Notes: generated from the sequence alone by a model not told the origin. DNA of 64,000 nt from Tenacibaculum sp. (GCA_022448525.1 JAKVCX010000008.1:62001-126000); one strand, 5' to 3'; counted from the stretch's first letter, positions 1 through 8,900 are shown. Program-made: numbers and translations.

Positions 1-2
1 CT

Positions 3-1157
3 ATCGGAAGATCCTATAACATGTTAGGTGGAGTTTACAGAGTTTTACACAAAAATGATTCTTCAATATACTCATATAATAGGGCTCAAGATATTTTTAA
101 AAAATTAAATGACTCCATTAAACTTAATGAAGTACAAAGTAATATGGCGATGTTGTATGGTCGTCAAAAAAGGTATGATAAAGCGCTGGAAATTCATTTG
201 AAGTGTTTAGAGTTTCTAAAAAAAATTGATGAACGAAATAATATCGTTACTGGTTATAGTAATATTTCTTTTGAATATAGGATGCTTAAGGATTATGATA
301 ATGCTTTAAAATACGCTGATTCGGCGTTGTTATTTGCAAAAAGGTTTGGTTACAAGAAACATATTACAAATGCTTATCGCGCAAAGAGTAGGATTTATCG
401 AGATTTAGGAATGTTTAAGGAAGCTTTCAAAAGTCATACGTTTTATAAACGTTATTCAGATTCTACATTGATTGTTAATAAAGATCTCGAAATAAAAGAA
501 ATAGAGCTTAGGAATGAACTTGAAAAGGAGAAGAAAGAACTAGAAATTATAAATGAAAGAAAGGAATTAAGAATTAAACTTTACGGAACACTTTTGATTG
601 TAATTCTATGTTTCAGTATAGTTACAGCCATTCTTTTTAGAAGGAATTATAAAGAGAGATCTCGTAGGATTAGTGATCAATTAGAGAAAGAAAAGCTTAA
701 GAAAGAAATTTTAAGCCAAAAAATTAAAGCCTCTGAGACTGAGTTAAAAAATTTGATAGCCGATAATTCAATGAGATTGGAGTTTATCAAACGTTTTACA
801 GAGCAAATTAAAGATGACAAAGAGTTATCTGAAGATAATAGTATAAAGCGCTACGCTAATCGATTATTAGTTAAACTTCAGCAACAAATAATAACTGAAA
901 ATAAATTATCTCTACTACAGGATAAGATTAAAGAAGTTAATAAAAGTTTTGAGCAAAATATCTCAAATAAATTTCCAAATCTAACCAAAACCGAGAGAGA
1001 AATCTGTTCTTTACTTCGTCTGAATCTTTCAATAAAAGAAATTGCTTCTATTCGAAATTCAAGTACTGATTCTGTAAAAGCAGTTAGATATAGAATCCGT
1101 AAAAAAATGGAAATTCCTAAGAGTGAAGAACTCGAAAAATACATTCAAACGCTTTAA
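3..1157 (+). CDS. TPR-containing membrane regulator with C-terminal LuxR-type HTH (5' end missing)
   Basis: The reading frame is open to the left edge, so the true N-terminus lies outside the window. The first Met at 21 falls inside a TPR-like helix and is not a convincing start. The visible part has tetratricopeptide-like repeats over about the first 150 residues, a charged coiled coil, one transmembrane segment (LYGTLLIVILCFSIVTAILF), a second coiled coil, and a C-terminal helix-turn-helix with the LuxR-like pattern FPNLTKTEREICSLL..LSIKEIA. This architecture is common in Bacteroidota, where the TPR part is usually periplasmic and the HTH cytoplasmic, so it is probably a one-component sensor/regulator. 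Its ligand and targets cannot be read from sequence. No strong terminator lies directly after the stop; the first one is at 1462. Confidence 0.8.
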   Translation: MGRSYNMLGGVYRVLHKNDSSIYSYNRAQDIFKKLNDSIKLNEVQSNMAMLYGRQKRYDKALEIHLKCLEFLKKIDERNNIVTGYSNISFEYRMLKDYDNALKYADSALLFAKRFGYKKHITNAYRAKSRIYRDLGMFKEAFKSHTFYKRYSDSTLIVNKDLEIKEIELRNELEKEKKELEIINERKELRIKLYGTLLIVILCFSIVTAILFRRNYKERSRRISDQLEKEKLKKEILSQKIKASETELKNLIADNSMRLEFIKRFTEQIKDDKELSEDNSIKRYANRLLVKLQQQIITENKLSLLQDKIKEVNKSFEQNISNKFPNLTKTEREICSLLRLNLSIKEIASIRNSSTDSVKAVRYRIRKKMEIPKSEELEKYIQTL

Positions 1158-1461
1158 TTTGCTGTTTTTTTACAATTTAAACTATCTTAAATAGTATGTT
1201 TTATATTCCAATTAAGAAAACTAAAGTTATTTTAGGTAGAATTTAAATTGTTGATAATAAGCTGATTAAAAACCACTTTTTGTTAAAATATGAGGTTGTT
1301 ACTTTTTGTTACCATGGTTTTTTCTGTAAATATCACTTTTATAGTAATATTGTAGTGTAAGAAAGTAGTAAATGCTACTGGGTTATAATTCCCTAGAATA
1401 ATCCTAAGAGTAATCCCTAATTACATATAGAATTATTACCCAACTATAAAGTAGTATGGAT
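1158..1461. other. AT-rich intergenic stretch without a gene
   Basis: No convincing reading frame is present. The stretch ends in a strong intrinsic terminator about 300 bases after the last stop codon, so it may encode the body of a small RNA. I could not identify a clear TAnnTTTG promoter for it. Confidence 0.4.
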
Positions 1462-1491
1462 AACCAGTATCTCGAGATACTGGTTTTTTTT
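1462..1491 (+). terminator. intrinsic terminator (perfect palindrome plus T tract)
   Basis: Positions 1462-1485 form a perfect palindrome around CTCGAG. It is followed by an eight-T run, the classic form of a Rho-independent terminator on the + strand. Confidence 0.8.
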
Positions 1492-1603
1492 ATACCTGAT
1501 AAATTGCATTTCGGAAGCCAGAAACCAACGTTCGTATATTTTTTTAGTCCACCTATTTATTTCTTTCATTTCTTTAGTTTTTAAATTCAAAAGTAAATCA
1601 GTT

Positions 1604-1732
1604 ATGAATTGTCCAAAATGTAATTCTGGTGCTGTAAGAAGAAAACGAAGAAAGTTATTCGATAAATTATGGTTTTTAAATAAGAAGAAATTTAAATGCT
1701 ACGATTGTAAGGAATTATTTTTCTCTAGATAA
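1604..1732 (+). CDS. small zinc-ribbon protein (42 aa)
   Basis: ATG at 1604 opens a 42-residue frame starting MNCPKCNSGAVRRKRRK and ending KFKCYDCKELFFSR. Two CxxC knuckles (residues 3-6 and 32-35) flank a strongly basic middle, which is the layout of a minimal zinc ribbon that could bind nucleic acid or protein. Such short zinc-ribbon proteins are frequent but uncharacterised in Flavobacteriaceae. It lies on the same strand between the terminator at 1462 and clpP, with about 150 bases to clpP. The Cys spacing and basic core argue against a chance frame, but the size makes it uncertain. Confidence 0.6.
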   Translation: MNCPKCNSGAVRRKRRKLFDKLWFLNKKKFKCYDCKELFFSR

Positions 1733-1818
1733 ACCAGTTATGCACATAAGTGTAATCTTCATGTTCCGGTTCGAAAAGAATTTTGGAGCGTTCTAATAGT
1801 TTACTAATTATAGTTGGT

Positions 1819-1849
1819 TTGTCAACGAATAAAAACTTCCGTATCTTTA
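1819..1849 (+). promoter_or_regulatory. putative Bacteroidota-type promoter of clpP
   Basis: TTG at 1819-1821 and TATCTTTA at 1842-1849 are separated by 20 bases, close to the Bacteroidota consensus TTG-(17-23)-TAnnTTTG. The predicted start would give clpP a leader of about 25 bases. This is inferred from motif fit only. Confidence 0.45.
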
Positions 1850-1880
1850 ACCTTTGTAACTTTTAAACAAAATCTAAATA

Positions 1881-2555
1881 ATGGATTACGGAAAAGAATT
1901 CGAAAAGTACGCTACTAAACACCAAGGTATTAGTAGTACTTATTATGATAAAATCATGAGTAGTATGTATCCTGTTGGACTTACACCAAATATTATCGAA
2001 GAGCGTCAGCTTAACGTTGCTATATTTGATGTGTTTTCTCGTTTAATGATGGATCGTATTATCTTTTTAGGAACAGGTATTAATGATCAAGTTGCGAATA
2101 TCATTCAAGCTCAGCTTTTATTTTTAGAAAGTGTTGATGCAAACAAAGATATTTCTATATATATTAATTCTCCGGGTGGAGGTGTTTACGCAGGTTTAGG
2201 AATTTATGATACAATGCAATTCATTAAACCGGATGTAGCAACTATCTGTACAGGTATGGCAGCATCAATGGGAGCTGTTCTAATGTGTGCAGGAGAAAAA
2301 GGTAAAAGATCTGCATTACCTCATTCAAGAATTATGATTCACCAACCTTTAGGTGGAGCACAAGGTCAAGCTTCTGATATGGAAATCACTGTAAAGGAAA
2401 TTGGAAAGCTTAAGAAAGAATTATATGATATTATTTCAAAGCATTCTGGTCAGCCTTACGATAAAGTACATGAAGATTCTGATCGTGATTATTGGATGAA
2501 AGCTGACGAGGCTAAAGCATACGGAATGATTGATGAAGTTCTAAGCAGAAAGTAA
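1881..2555 (+). CDS. clpP: ATP-dependent Clp protease proteolytic subunit ClpP
   Basis: ClpP is the serine peptidase that forms the double-heptamer degradation chamber of the cytoplasmic Clp protease and works with the ClpX unfoldase encoded next. At 224 residues it is slightly longer than E. coli ClpP because of an N-terminal extension typical of Bacteroidota. The nucleophile-serine block TGMAASMGAVLM and the catalytic-histidine block RIMIHQPLGGAQGQASD are intact, as is the oxyanion strand INSPGGGVYAG. clpX follows after 51 bases on the same strand, so the two are very likely co-transcribed. Confidence 0.98.
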   Translation: MDYGKEFEKYATKHQGISSTYYDKIMSSMYPVGLTPNIIEERQLNVAIFDVFSRLMMDRIIFLGTGINDQVANIIQAQLLFLESVDANKDISIYINSPGGGVYAGLGIYDTMQFIKPDVATICTGMAASMGAVLMCAGEKGKRSALPHSRIMIHQPLGGAQGQASDMEITVKEIGKLKKELYDIISKHSGQPYDKVHEDSDRDYWMKADEAKAYGMIDEVLSRK

Positions 2556-2606
2556 TTTTCTGAATAGAAGTGAAGTAAGAAATAAAAGTAGTTATAGAAT
2601 AATAAA

Positions 2607-3845
2607 ATGTCACAAGATCAAAATTTAGAATGTTCGTTTTGTGGGCGTAAAAAAGCGGAAACAGATTTACTAATTGCAGGTATGGATGCACACATCTGCG
2701 ATAAATGTATTGAGCAAGCTCACGGAATTGTGCAAGAGGAAATAGCTGAGGCGAAAACAACAAGTCTTTCAAATGATTTAATTCTTAAAAAACCAATTGA
2801 GATAAAATCGTTTTTAGACGAATACATCGTGGGACAAGAGCAAACTAAGAAAGCTATGTCTGTGGCAGTTTATAATCACTATAAAAGATTATTACAAGCC
2901 AAAGCACCTTCAGATGGTGTAGAGATTGAAAAATCAAATATTGTTTTAGTAGGAGAAACGGGAACGGGTAAAACATTAGTAGCAAGAACAATTGCGAGAA
3001 TGTTAAACGTACCATTTTCTATTGTAGATGCGACTGTTTTAACACAAGCTGGTTATGTTGGTGAAGATGTGGAAAGCATTTTAAGCAGATTATTACAAGC
3101 TGCTGATTATGATGTTGAAAAAGCTGAACGAGGTATTGTTTTTATCGATGAAATTGATAAAATAGCTCGTAAAGGTGATAATCCATCGATAACAAGAGAT
3201 GTTTCTGGAGAAGGTGTTCAACAAGCGCTATTAAAGTTGCTTGAAGGTGCCGTAGTAAATGTAGCTCCAAAAGGAGGTAGAAAGCATCCAGAACAAAAGT
3301 TTATTCAAGTAAATACAAAGGATATTCTTTTTGTTGCTGGTGGAGCATTTTCAGGAATCGATAGAATCATCAGTAAGCGTTTAAACATGCAAGCTGTTGG
3401 TTATAGTGCTTCAATTGATGAGGATAAAATCGATGAGGAAAATTTATTACAATATATTATCCCAGCAGATTTAAAATCTTTTGGTTTAATTCCAGAGATA
3501 ATAGGTCGATTACCAGTATTAAGTTATATGAACCCGCTTGATGCTAAAACATTAAGAGCAATTTTAACCGAACCAAAGAATTCTATTATTAAGCAATACA
3601 CGAAATTGTTTAAAATGGATGATGTAGACTTTTCAATGACTGAAGATGCATTACAATATATTGTTGACATGGCGGTTGAATATCGTTTAGGAGCACGTGG
3701 TTTACGTTCTTTATGTGAGGCAATTTTAACTGATGCAATGTTTGAGTTACCAGGTTCTGATATTAAAGAATTCGAAGTAACAAAAGATTATGCTGAAGAA
3801 AAGCTTACTAAAAAAGCACTTCAAAAATTAAAAGCGGCGTCTTAA
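2607..3845 (+). CDS. clpX: ATP-dependent Clp protease ATP-binding subunit ClpX
   Basis: ClpX is a hexameric AAA+ unfoldase that recognises tagged substrates and threads them into ClpP. The N-terminal zinc-binding domain is complete (C-x2-C near residue 10, ICDKC near residue 31). Walker A GETGTGKT, the pore loop GYVGED, Walker B FIDEIDK and the sensor/C-terminal domain with [10 protein letters not shown] are all present in 412 residues, the usual family length. The loop that carries IGF in E. coli ClpX and docks on ClpP reads VGY here. I believe this is a lineage form, but I have not verified that. A terminator follows directly. Confidence 0.98.
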   Translation: MSQDQNLECSFCGRKKAETDLLIAGMDAHICDKCIEQAHGIVQEEIAEAKTTSLSNDLILKKPIEIKSFLDEYIVGQEQTKKAMSVAVYNHYKRLLQAKAPSDGVEIEKSNIVLVGETGTGKTLVARTIARMLNVPFSIVDATVLTQAGYVGEDVESILSRLLQAADYDVEKAERGIVFIDEIDKIARKGDNPSITRDVSGEGVQQALLKLLEGAVVNVAPKGGRKHPEQKFIQVNTKDILFVAGGAFSGIDRIISKRLNMQAVGYSASIDEDKIDEENLLQYIIPADLKSFGLIPEIIGRLPVLSYMNPLDAKTLRAILTEPKNSIIKQYTKLFKMDDVDFSMTEDALQYIVDMAVEYRLGARGLRSLCEAILTDAMFELPGSDIKEFEVTKDYAEEKLTKKALQKLKAAS

Positions 3846-3866
3846 AACAATAAAAAAATATAGAAT

Positions 3867-3900
3867 AAACCTCGCAAATCTTATATTTGCGAGGTTTTTT
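3867..3900 (+). terminator. intrinsic terminator after clpX
   Basis: AAACCTCGCAAAT at 3867-3879 pairs perfectly with ATTTGCGAGGTTT at 3885-3897. The hairpin is followed by a T run, closing the clpP-clpX unit. Confidence 0.85.
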
Positions 3901-3911
3901 ATCTTTATAGT

Positions 3912-5891
3912 ATGATTACCAAACAAACCATAGATCAAGTTTTTGAAACTGCTCGTTTAGAGGAGGTAATAGGGGAGTTTGTCCAATTGAAAAAATCGGG
4001 AAGTAACTTCAAGGGATTGAGTCCGTTTACTGACGAAAAAACTCCGTCTTTTATGGTTTCTCCTGTGAAACAAATTTGGAAAGATTTTAGTACCGGAAAA
4101 GGAGGAAATGTTATTACTTTTTTAATGGAACACGAACATTTTTCGTATCCAGAGGCTATTAAATGGCTGGCTAAAAAGTATAATATTGAAATTGAAGAAA
4201 CGGAACAGAGTGAAGAACAAAAGAAACAAGTTAATGAACGAGAAAGCATGTTCTTGGTTTCTAAATTCGCTAAAGATTATTTCCATGATGTGTTAATGAA
4301 CACTCAAAAAGGAAGAGCAATTGGTTTATCATATTTCAAAGAAAGAGGTTTTAGAGAAGATACAATTGAAAAGTTTGATCTTGGATACTGTAAAGATGAA
4401 TGGAGTAACTTCACAAATGCGGCTTTAGAGAAAGGTTATGACATTAAATATTTGAAATCTACTGGACTTACAATTGTAAAAGAAGGTGGAGAAAGAGATA
4501 GAATGTTCGATCGTTTTAAGGGAAGAGTTATGTTCCCAATTCACAGTATGTCTGGAAGAATACTTGGATTTGGAGGAAGAATCTTGACCAACGATAAGAA
4601 AGCTGCTAAATATTTAAATTCTCCTGAAAGTGATATTTACCACAAGAGTAAAATCTTATACGGTCTCTATCAAGCAAAAAAGGAAATTGCAAAACAAGAC
4701 AATTGTTTTCTAGTAGAAGGTTATACAGATGTAATTTCATTTCATCAATCTGGAATTGAGAATGTTGTGGCTTCTTCGGGAACAGCCTTAACACCTGAGC
4801 AAATTCGTTTAGTTAATCGATTAACAAATAATATTACTGTTCTTTTTGATGGTGATGCGGCAGGAATTAGGGCATCTTTAAGAGGTATTGACTTGATCCT
4901 TGAACAAGGAATGAATGTTCGAGTTGTTACTTTTCCTGAAGGTGAAGACCCTGATAGTTTTGCAAAGGCAAATTCAGATGCCGAATTAAAGAAATATTTA
5001 GAAGAAAAAGCACAAGATTTTATTGAGTTTAAAGTGTCTTTATTAATGAAAGAGGCACAAAACGATCCTGTTAAAAAAGCTGGTTTAATTCGTGATATTG
5101 TAACGAGTATCGCTAAAATTCCAGATGGAATTCAACGAGAAGTATATGTTCAAGAATGTGCACGTATTATGGATATTTCAGAAAGGGTTATTTTTAGTGA
5201 ACTTGCTCAATTAATCAATAAAGGACAAAAAGATCGAACAAAAGGGGATCGATATTCGAATGCTACTACAAAGCAATTAAAACCAGTTCGAGAAGAGGCA
5301 AAAAAGCCAAAAATTGATAGCTTATTTCTTTTAGAACAGGAGATTATAAGGATTTTATTGCTTTTTGGTAATGAAGAGATTGAATTGGTGAATTGGGTGC
5401 ATTCACAAGACAAATACGGACGTCCAATTATAGAAAAAGAAGAGTATACAAATACAGTTTCTAATGAGTTGTATTTGAATCTACAAGAAGATGAGATAGA
5501 GTTTACCAATGAAACTTTCCGTGATGTTTATTATGAAATTATTCATCAATTAAATCAAGATGAACAAATCTCAATTGATAAGTTAATTGCAAGTGAAAAT
5601 GGTTCAGTGTCTAGTTTAGTTACGAATATTTTAATGGATGAGGAAAAGTATGAGTTGAGTGATTGGGAGCGAAAGGAAGTGTTTGTAACTGCTATAGAGA
5701 AGATTCTTCCAAAATTAGTTACGGATGCAATTTTGAACCTAAGAAGAGTATTAATTGAAACTAAAATTAATGCTATAATTACTGAAGCTCAAGAGAGTGA
5801 AGAAGAAGATAAATCACTTGATTTTGAGGAAGTAGCAAATTATATAGAGCTTAAAAAATTACTTTACGAGAAGTTAAATCGGGTAGTTTAG
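3912..5891 (+). CDS. dnaG: DNA primase DnaG with degenerate zinc finger
   Basis: Primase synthesises the RNA primers for DNA replication in association with the DnaB helicase. The 659-residue protein has the CHC2-type N-terminal domain (residues 1-100), the primase core with TOPRIM motifs (VEGYTDVISFHQ and TVLFDGDAAGIRA) and a C-terminal helicase-interacting region. The four zinc ligands of the N-terminal domain are missing. Where DnaG normally has C-PF-H and C-x2-C, this protein has S37-PF-T40 and D58/T61 (GLSPFTDEKTPSF and WKDFSTGKGG), with the surrounding fold residues kept. The catalytic core is intact, so I expect an active enzyme. The start at 3912 is the only one that keeps the conserved N-terminal helix. 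Confidence 0.97.
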   Translation: MITKQTIDQVFETARLEEVIGEFVQLKKSGSNFKGLSPFTDEKTPSFMVSPVKQIWKDFSTGKGGNVITFLMEHEHFSYPEAIKWLAKKYNIEIEETEQSEEQKKQVNERESMFLVSKFAKDYFHDVLMNTQKGRAIGLSYFKERGFREDTIEKFDLGYCKDEWSNFTNAALEKGYDIKYLKSTGLTIVKEGGERDRMFDRFKGRVMFPIHSMSGRILGFGGRILTNDKKAAKYLNSPESDIYHKSKILYGLYQAKKEIAKQDNCFLVEGYTDVISFHQSGIENVVASSGTALTPEQIRLVNRLTNNITVLFDGDAAGIRASLRGIDLILEQGMNVRVVTFPEGEDPDSFAKANSDAELKKYLEEKAQDFIEFKVSLLMKEAQNDPVKKAGLIRDIVTSIAKIPDGIQREVYVQECARIMDISERVIFSELAQLINKGQKDRTKGDRYSNATTKQLKPVREEAKKPKIDSLFLLEQEIIRILLLFGNEEIELVNWVHSQDKYGRPIIEKEEYTNTVSNELYLNLQEDEIEFTNETFRDVYYEIIHQLNQDEQISIDKLIASENGSVSSLVTNILMDEEKYELSDWERKEVFVTAIEKILPKLVTDAILNLRRVLIETKINAIITEAQESEEEDKSLDFEEVANYIELKKLLYEKLNRVV

Positions 5892-5924
5892 CGTTTTTTT
5901 TCTGAGTAAGAAGGGGGATTTTCT

Positions 5925-5957
5925 TGTCTTCAACTGTTTTATTACTGAGTATCTTTG
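5925..5957 (+). promoter_or_regulatory. putative Bacteroidota-type promoter
   Basis: TTG at 5925-5927 and a perfect -7 element TATCTTTG at 5950-5957 are spaced by 22 bases. It would fire a transcript from about 5963 through a structured leader into the 43-aa frame at 6136. Confidence 0.5.
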
Positions 5958-5962
5958 CGAGA

Positions 5963-6135
5963 CTATTTTATGTTATTTTTAGAAAATTAACATAAAGGAT
6001 GTTTTAGATTGAAAATTTTAATCTAAAATTTACAAATCACTAAAAAATAGATAATAATTTCACACTACCAATTATTTTTTAGTAAATTGAGGTCCCCTAA
6101 AGAAAAGAAACAGAAATAAAACTAAATCAAAAACT
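5963..6135 (+). promoter_or_regulatory. structured leader with three successive hairpins
   Basis: Three inverted repeats follow the promoter. They are TATGTTA...TAACATA, then TTTTAGATT...AATCTAAAA, then CTAAAAAAT...ATTTTTTAG. This could be the 5' untranslated region of the small gene at 6136 or a free-standing small RNA. The AT-rich stems are individually weak evidence; their serial order after a good promoter is what makes the region notable. Confidence 0.4.
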
Positions 6136-6267
6136 ATGAGAAAATTGCTTCAAATAGGCAAGTTAATTCTATTGTTTATAGAATTACCGTTTCAAATTTC
6201 TAACGGGCACAAGAAGAGAGCTTACAAGAAAATCAAGCAGGTTATGGTATCTGCAAATTTACTTTAG
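6136..6267 (+). CDS. possible 43-aa membrane-associated small protein
   Basis: ATG at 6136 opens a frame beginning MRKLLQIGKLILLFIELPF and ending in a lysine-rich tail (HKKRAYKKIKQ). A short hydrophobic helix followed by a basic tail suggests a peptide lying at or in the inner membrane. Its last 9 bases overlap the 3' end of nadE on the other strand. It has its own good promoter upstream and an A-rich stretch before the ATG, as is usual for translation starts in this phylum. I recognise no family. Confidence 0.4.
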   Translation: MRKLLQIGKLILLFIELPFQISNGHKKRAYKKIKQVMVSANLL

Positions 6268-7047
6268 TTCTCCAGGAATTTCACAAACAGGTATAGCTAC
6301 CATTTTATGTTGGTTAATAGTATTTAAACGAGTATAAATTTTATATACTTCTTTTTCACGACCAACAAAGTCCTCCACTTTTTTACCTGCATTTTGCATT
6401 TCCATGGCCCATTCTAATTCATCGTAAGAGGCACCAATTTGGTCTTCATCTGTTCGGCTATCACCAAATAAACCGTCAGTAGGCTGTGCTTTTTGAATTG
6501 ATTCAGGAACTTCTAGGTGTTCACCCAGTGCGAATACTTCAGATTTTACTAAATCGGCAATCGGACTTAAATCAACACCTCCATCTCCGTATTTAGTAAA
6601 AAATCCTACACCAAAATCTTCTACTTTATTTCCAGTACCAGCAACTAATAAACCATGTAAACCAGCGAAATAGTATAAAGTAGTCATTCTCAAACGAGCT
6701 CTTGTATTAGCTAAAGCCAAATCTAATTTTGGAGAAGCATCAACAGCTGGAACAACAGTTTTAAAATCTTCAAACGTAGAAGTTAAATTTACTCTCGCAT
6801 CACTAACATTAGAGAAACGTTCCTTTAATTGCGCTATATGTTCTTGAGCTCTATTCACTTGACTTTGCGCTTGGTGAATTGGCATTTCAACACATAAGGT
6901 TGGTAAACCAGTTTTAGCACATAATGTTGAAGTAACAGCAGAATCAATTCCCCCTGAAACTCCTACCACAAAACCATTCACTTTAGCATTAACTGCGTAA
7001 TCTTTTAACCAATTTATTATGTGTTCAGCAACTTTCGGAGTATTCAT
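6259..7047 (-). CDS. nadE: NH3-dependent NAD+ synthetase
   Basis: NadE amidates nicotinic acid adenine dinucleotide to NAD+ using ATP and ammonia, the last step of NAD biosynthesis, in the cytoplasm. The 262-residue protein has the N-type ATP pyrophosphatase P-loop VSGGIDSA near residue 30 and the conserved GTGNKVEDFGVGFFTKYGDGGVD region (residues about 135-157) that shapes the substrate site. It lacks the N-terminal glutaminase (nitrilase-like) domain of long NadE forms, so it must use free ammonia. It is transcribed divergently from gldB, with 58 bases between the two starts. Confidence 0.95.
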   Translation of the reverse strand: MNTPKVAEHIINWLKDYAVNAKVNGFVVGVSGGIDSAVTSTLCAKTGLPTLCVEMPIHQAQSQVNRAQEHIAQLKERFSNVSDARVNLTSTFEDFKTVVPAVDASPKLDLALANTRARLRMTTLYYFAGLHGLLVAGTGNKVEDFGVGFFTKYGDGGVDLSPIADLVKSEVFALGEHLEVPESIQKAQPTDGLFGDSRTDEDQIGASYDELEWAMEMQNAGKKVEDFVGREKEVYKIYTRLNTINQHKMVAIPVCEIPGELK

Positions 7048-7105
7048 GTTATACGATTTTAGTAAATTCGAAGTTTATTATTTGTAACGTAAAGATAGCT
7101 ATTTA

Positions 7106-8062
7106 ATGCGAAAAATATTCTCCTTTTTATTGATGACATTGTTCATTATGTCTTGTAAAAACGAAAACAAACTAGAAGTTGATGTTTCCAATATTAATGT
7201 TGATTTAAAGTTGGCTCGTTTTGATGTGGATTTTTATAATTCTACACCCGAAACTTTATCAAAAACTAAAGAAATATACCCAATGTTCTTTCCACATGAT
7301 ATTGATTCTGTTTGGTTGAATAAAATTCAGAATAAGGATGAGCAAGAGTTATTCGCTGAAACCCAAAAAATATATCCGAACTTATCTTCATTAGAAAAAG
7401 AACTTGAACAGCTTTTTCAATACATAAAGTATTATGATGAAAATTTTCAAGAACCAGTTGTTATTTCAATGCTAACAAATGTAGATTATGAAAATCGGGT
7501 TCTTTTTGATTCAGGTTTATTATTAATTTCTCTCGATTGTTACTTGGGAGCAACACATGAATTTTATGTTGACTTTCCTGAATATATACGTCAAAATAAT
7601 AGAGAAGAACATATTATAGTAGATGTTGCTAACGCAATCATTAATAAACAAATGAATCCGAATAACGAACGCAGTTTCATCAATAAAATGATATATGAAG
7701 GAAAGAAAATGGTCTTATTAGATGCGTATTTACCCAATGTTTCGGATCGAGAAAAGATTGGATATACCCAAGAGAAGTTTGACTGGGCGACTTCCTCTGA
7801 AGAAGATATTTGGAAGTATTTTATTGAAAGAGAAATATTGTATGATACAAACTCTAAATTGAATAAACGCTTTTTAGATACAGCTCCATTTTCAAAGTTT
7901 TATTTAGGAGAAGATAACTTGTCTCCAGGTAGAATTGGAGTTTGGATTGGTTGGCAAATTGTTAGGTCTTATATGGAGAATAATGACGTATCTTTGCCAG
8001 AACTTTTAAGAACAGAAGAGGATATTATTTTTAAAAAATCAAAGTATAAACCGAAACGATAA
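7106..8062 (+). CDS. gldB: gliding motility lipoprotein GldB
   Basis: GldB is a lipoprotein needed for gliding motility in Flavobacterium and is linked to the machinery that shares components with type IX secretion. The 318-residue protein has a signal peptide with a lipobox ending MSC at Cys17. It continues with the family-typical beginning VDLKLARFDVDFYN and a helical, metallopeptidase-fold-like body with LDCYLGATHEFY. The stop codon overlaps the gldC start by one base (TAATG), indicating translational coupling. Assignment rests on sequence recognition and on the gldB-gldC order, which is conserved in flavobacteria. Confidence 0.92.
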   Translation: MRKIFSFLLMTLFIMSCKNENKLEVDVSNINVDLKLARFDVDFYNSTPETLSKTKEIYPMFFPHDIDSVWLNKIQNKDEQELFAETQKIYPNLSSLEKELEQLFQYIKYYDENFQEPVVISMLTNVDYENRVLFDSGLLLISLDCYLGATHEFYVDFPEYIRQNNREEHIIVDVANAIINKQMNPNNERSFINKMIYEGKKMVLLDAYLPNVSDREKIGYTQEKFDWATSSEEDIWKYFIEREILYDTNSKLNKRFLDTAPFSKFYLGEDNLSPGRIGVWIGWQIVRSYMENNDVSLPELLRTEEDIIFKKSKYKPKR

Positions 8063-8400
8063 TGGCAATAGTACATACATCAGAAATAAAATTTAAAGTT
8101 GGATTAGATGAGAATAGAGTTCCGGAAGAAATTTCTTGGAATGCGCAAGACGGTGGAATTTCTAATGAAGCTTCAAAAGCAATCATGTTGTCTGTTTGGG
8201 ATCATAAACAAAAAGATACATTACGTATGGACTTATGGACCAAGGACATGCCAGTAGATGAAATGAAACAGTTTTTTCATCAAACATTAGTATCAATGGC
8301 TGATACTTTTGAACGTGCTACAAACGATGAAAAAATGAGCGCTACTATGCGTGATTTTTGTGATTATTTCGCTGAAAAATTAGAGTTGATCAATAAGTAA
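8062..8400 (+). CDS. gldC: gliding motility protein GldC
   Basis: GldC is a small cytoplasmic protein encoded directly after gldB in gliding flavobacteria. The 112-residue product shows the family pattern: it starts with a beta-strand region (SEIKFKVGLDENRVPEEISWNA), then has a helical part with LWTKDMPVDEMKQFFHQTL and an acidic helical C-terminus. No signal peptide is present. Its start codon overlaps the gldB stop. A terminator follows within about 20 bases. Confidence 0.92.
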   Translation: MAIVHTSEIKFKVGLDENRVPEEISWNAQDGGISNEASKAIMLSVWDHKQKDTLRMDLWTKDMPVDEMKQFFHQTLVSMADTFERATNDEKMSATMRDFCDYFAEKLELINK

Positions 8401-8421
8401 ACAACTCATAATAAGTTGATA

Positions 8422-8469
8422 AGTACGGTTTTTCCTTACCAAAAGTATGGAGAAACCGTACTTTTTTTT
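8422..8469 (+). terminator. intrinsic terminator after gldBC
   Basis: AGTACGGTTT at 8422-8431 pairs with AAACCGTACT at 8453-8462, followed by a run of T. Confidence 0.8.
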
Positions 8470-8481
8470 AGATTAAAATTA

Positions 8482-8489
8482 TATTTTTG
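8482..8489 (+). promoter_or_regulatory. possible -7 element upstream of the 105-aa gene
   Basis: TATTTTTG is a perfect match to TAnnTTTG, 78 bases before the ATG at 8567. No clear TTG lies at the proper upstream distance, so support is limited. Confidence 0.3.
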
Positions 8490-8566
8490 TAAAAAAGTTC
8501 AATTCTGGCGTAACATTTGCATTCGTATTCGAGTCTAAACAGTAGAGTTACACAAAAATTTATAAT

Positions 8567-8884
8567 ATGTCATTTTTTAATTTTTTATTGGGGCGAAAAA
8601 AATCAAATGAAACATATGAGAATGTTGCTATTGATAATGATTTACTTCAAAAAAAGCAACGTTTAATTAAATTCAATCAGGTTTTAACAGATTATGCCGA
8701 CAAGGTTTATCAAAGATGGTCTTACTCTAAAACGGAAGAGGAAAGAGGTAAGTTGATAAAAGTTTCTTTTGGTTTAAATCGATTTTTACATGAATTAAAT
8801 GATGAGCTTCGAAATAGAAACTATAGCGAAGGTACCATTAAGGAATGTGAGGATATTGAAAAACAATTACAGGCTTTGTTTTAG
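8567..8884 (+). CDS. conserved-looking hypothetical protein (105 aa)
   Basis: I do not recognise this family. The protein has no signal peptide, starts MSFFNFLLGRKKSNE, and is almost wholly helical and highly charged, with the pattern DLLQKKQRLIKFNQVLTDYADKV and a second helix FGLNRFLHELNDELRNR. That suggests a small cytoplasmic helical bundle. It stands alone between the gldBC terminator and the convergent folK fusion gene, 16 bases from the latter's stop. Confidence 0.8.
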   Translation: MSFFNFLLGRKKSNETYENVAIDNDLLQKKQRLIKFNQVLTDYADKVYQRWSYSKTEEERGKLIKVSFGLNRFLHELNDELRNRNYSEGTIKECEDIEKQLQALF

Positions 8885-8900
8885 AGGTTTTTTAAAGCGA

